From Ruminococcaceae bacterium UBA4306 (GTDB taxonomy: Bacteria; Bacillota; Clostridia; Oscillospirales; Acutalibacteraceae): a stretch of 7,368 bases of DNA. How positions within the stretch are numbered: position 1 is the first letter of the stretch; the number at the start of each line of letters is the position of its first letter. The notes under the pieces were generated by a model. It made no database searches. It worked only from the letters and a program-made list of their open reading frames with translations, and was not told where the DNA came from. The position numbers were made by a program, and so were the translations under genes. Of the stretch, positions 6,959-7,368 are shown piece by piece. The stretch spans positions 25,062-32,429 of the forward strand of contig DGUQ01000126.1 of NCBI GenBank assembly GCA_002394725.1, written 5' to 3'.

Positions 6959-7043
6959 AAGGAAGCTCAGAGTCGGATAGAGGATGATTGTACACTTCAC
7001 AAAATCATCTACACTCACTTTGCAAAAAATTCTTCCCAAACTA

Positions 7044-7072
7044 TTTACAAACGCAAAAAAATGGTGTATAAT
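7044..7072 (+). promoter_or_regulatory. Promoter of tRNA-Ala
   Basis: TTTACA (7044-7049) and a perfect TATAAT (7067-7072) are 17 bases apart. The start would fall near 7079, about 7 bases before the mature tRNA 5' end, so the tRNA has its own short transcript. Confidence 0.85.
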
Positions 7073-7085
7073 AGCTTAGCGTTAT

Positions 7086-7161
7086 GGGGGTATAGCTCAG
7101 TTGGTAGAGCGCTTGGTTCGCATTCAAGAGGTCAGCGGTTCGAATCCGCTTATCTCCACCA
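7086..7161 (+). tRNA. tRNA-Ala (anticodon CGC)
   Basis: The 76-nt cloverleaf is complete. The acceptor stem GGGGGTA (7086-7092) pairs with TATCTCC (7151-7157), including G3-U70, the identity element for alanyl-tRNA synthetase. The D arm is GCTC/GAGC with loop AGTTGGTA. The anticodon stem is CTTGG/TCAAG with loop TTCGCAT, putting the CGC anticodon at 7119-7121. The T arm is AGCGG/CCGCT with loop TTCGAAT. The discriminator is A73, and CCA is encoded (7159-7161). It reads GCG, a codon used very often by the neighbouring genes. It stands alone between its own promoter and terminator. Confidence 0.97.
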
Positions 7162-7219
7162 AAGCAAAACAAATCCGAAATCGTCATCTTAGGTGATTGT
7201 TTCGGATTTGTTGCTTTTT
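7162..7219 (+). terminator. Intrinsic terminator of tRNA-Ala
   Basis: A long stem begins directly after the tRNA CCA. AAGCAA plus CAAATCCGAAA (to 7180) pairs with TTTCGGATTTG plus TTGCTT (from 7200), with a two-base bulge on the 5' side. It closes with a five-T tract (7215-7219). The loop region is 7181-7199. Confidence 0.85.
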
Positions 7220-7237
7220 ACACATTTACATAGTTTT

Positions 7238-7276
7238 ATAGGCAGGGAGCTTCACATTTGCTCCCTGCCTATTTTT
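7238..7276 (+). terminator. Second intrinsic terminator downstream of tRNA-Ala
   Basis: ATAGGCAGGGAGC (7238-7250) and GCTCCCTGCCTAT (7260-7272) form a perfect 13-bp stem with a nine-base loop. TTTTCTTTT follows on the + strand. Read on the minus strand, the hairpin is followed by AAAACTATG with no U-run, so it acts for + transcription. It may back up the tRNA terminator and insulate the convergent gene. Confidence 0.75.
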
Positions 7277-7279
7277 CTT

Positions 7280-7368
7280 TTATTTATTCTTACCTTGCCG
7301 CTTCGTCCGTTCCTGCTCCTGCTTCCATTCGCTGAACCTCCTCTGTCCTTCCTCGGTCTCAAAGAAGG
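7280..7368 (-). CDS. C-terminal fragment of an unidentified minus-strand protein (runs off right edge)
   Basis: On the minus strand a frame is open from the window edge to a TAA at 7282-7280. It gives 28 residues ending in a highly charged tail, EWKQEQERTKRQGKNK, preceded by FFETEEGQRRFS. The hydrophilic Glu/Lys/Arg composition and the stop placed just past a hairpin are what one expects of a real C-terminus, and no other frame here stays open. The family is not recognisable from so little. It converges on the tRNA gene. Confidence 0.5.
   Translation of the reverse strand, partial: FFETEEGQRRFSEWKQEQERTKRQGKNK

Noticed and set aside
6947..7192. Apparent 81-codon + strand reading frame
   Set aside because: It starts inside the scfB terminator and runs through the whole tRNA-Ala gene and its promoter; it has no ribosome site.
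7238..7276. Hairpin as terminator for the minus-strand gene
   Set aside because: The T-tract lies on the + strand side only; the minus-strand transcript would leave the stem into an A-rich stretch.
1..7368. CRISPR array, insertion sequence or long direct repeat
   Set aside because: Reading both strands showed no regularly spaced repeats, transposase motifs or terminal inverted repeats.

Overview
The window looks like chromosomal DNA of an anaerobic Firmicute of class Clostridia, probably a Ruminococcaceae/Oscillospiraceae-type gut organism. This is inferred from three things. There is a six-cysteine SCIFF precursor with its radical-SAM maturase, a pair nearly universal in Clostridia. There is an oxygen-sensitive activase/dehydratase-type pair. 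Coding DNA is GC-rich, with heavy GCG, GAC and ATC use, while the intergenic DNA is AT-rich.

Positions 1-5163 (+) hold three closely packed genes. The first is the 3' part of a large activase-type ATPase of the 2-hydroxyacyl-CoA dehydratase activator superfamily (frame open at the left edge). One base later comes a 417-aa cysteine-rich partner of the dehydratase superfamily. Two bases after that comes a 462-aa fold-type-I PLP decarboxylase of the Orn/Lys/Arg group. Spacing suggests one transcript, but no substrate-specific gene (CoA transferase, acyl-CoA dehydrogenase) is present to say what the pair acts on.

Positions 5160-6958 (+) hold the SCIFF ranthipeptide locus. A strong sigma-A-like promoter overlaps the decarboxylase stop codon and carries a small dyad in its spacer. 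It drives a 50-aa precursor (scfA), followed by a 152-nt gap with two separate hairpins, then the 458-aa radical SAM/SPASM maturase (scfB) and an intrinsic terminator. The precursor is non-canonical: it has a seventh cysteine near the C-terminus, and Gly at residue 37, where Thr accepts the thioether in the characterised CteA, as far as I recall. The maturase should cut a thioether into the precursor. The inter-gene hairpins could keep precursor mRNA in excess over maturase.

Positions 7044-7276 (+) hold an independent tRNA-Ala(CGC) with its own consensus promoter and two consecutive intrinsic terminators. The C-terminal end of an unidentified minus-strand gene runs off the right edge. No insertion sequence, CRISPR array or long repeat was seen, and no gene-free stretch exceeds 300 bases.
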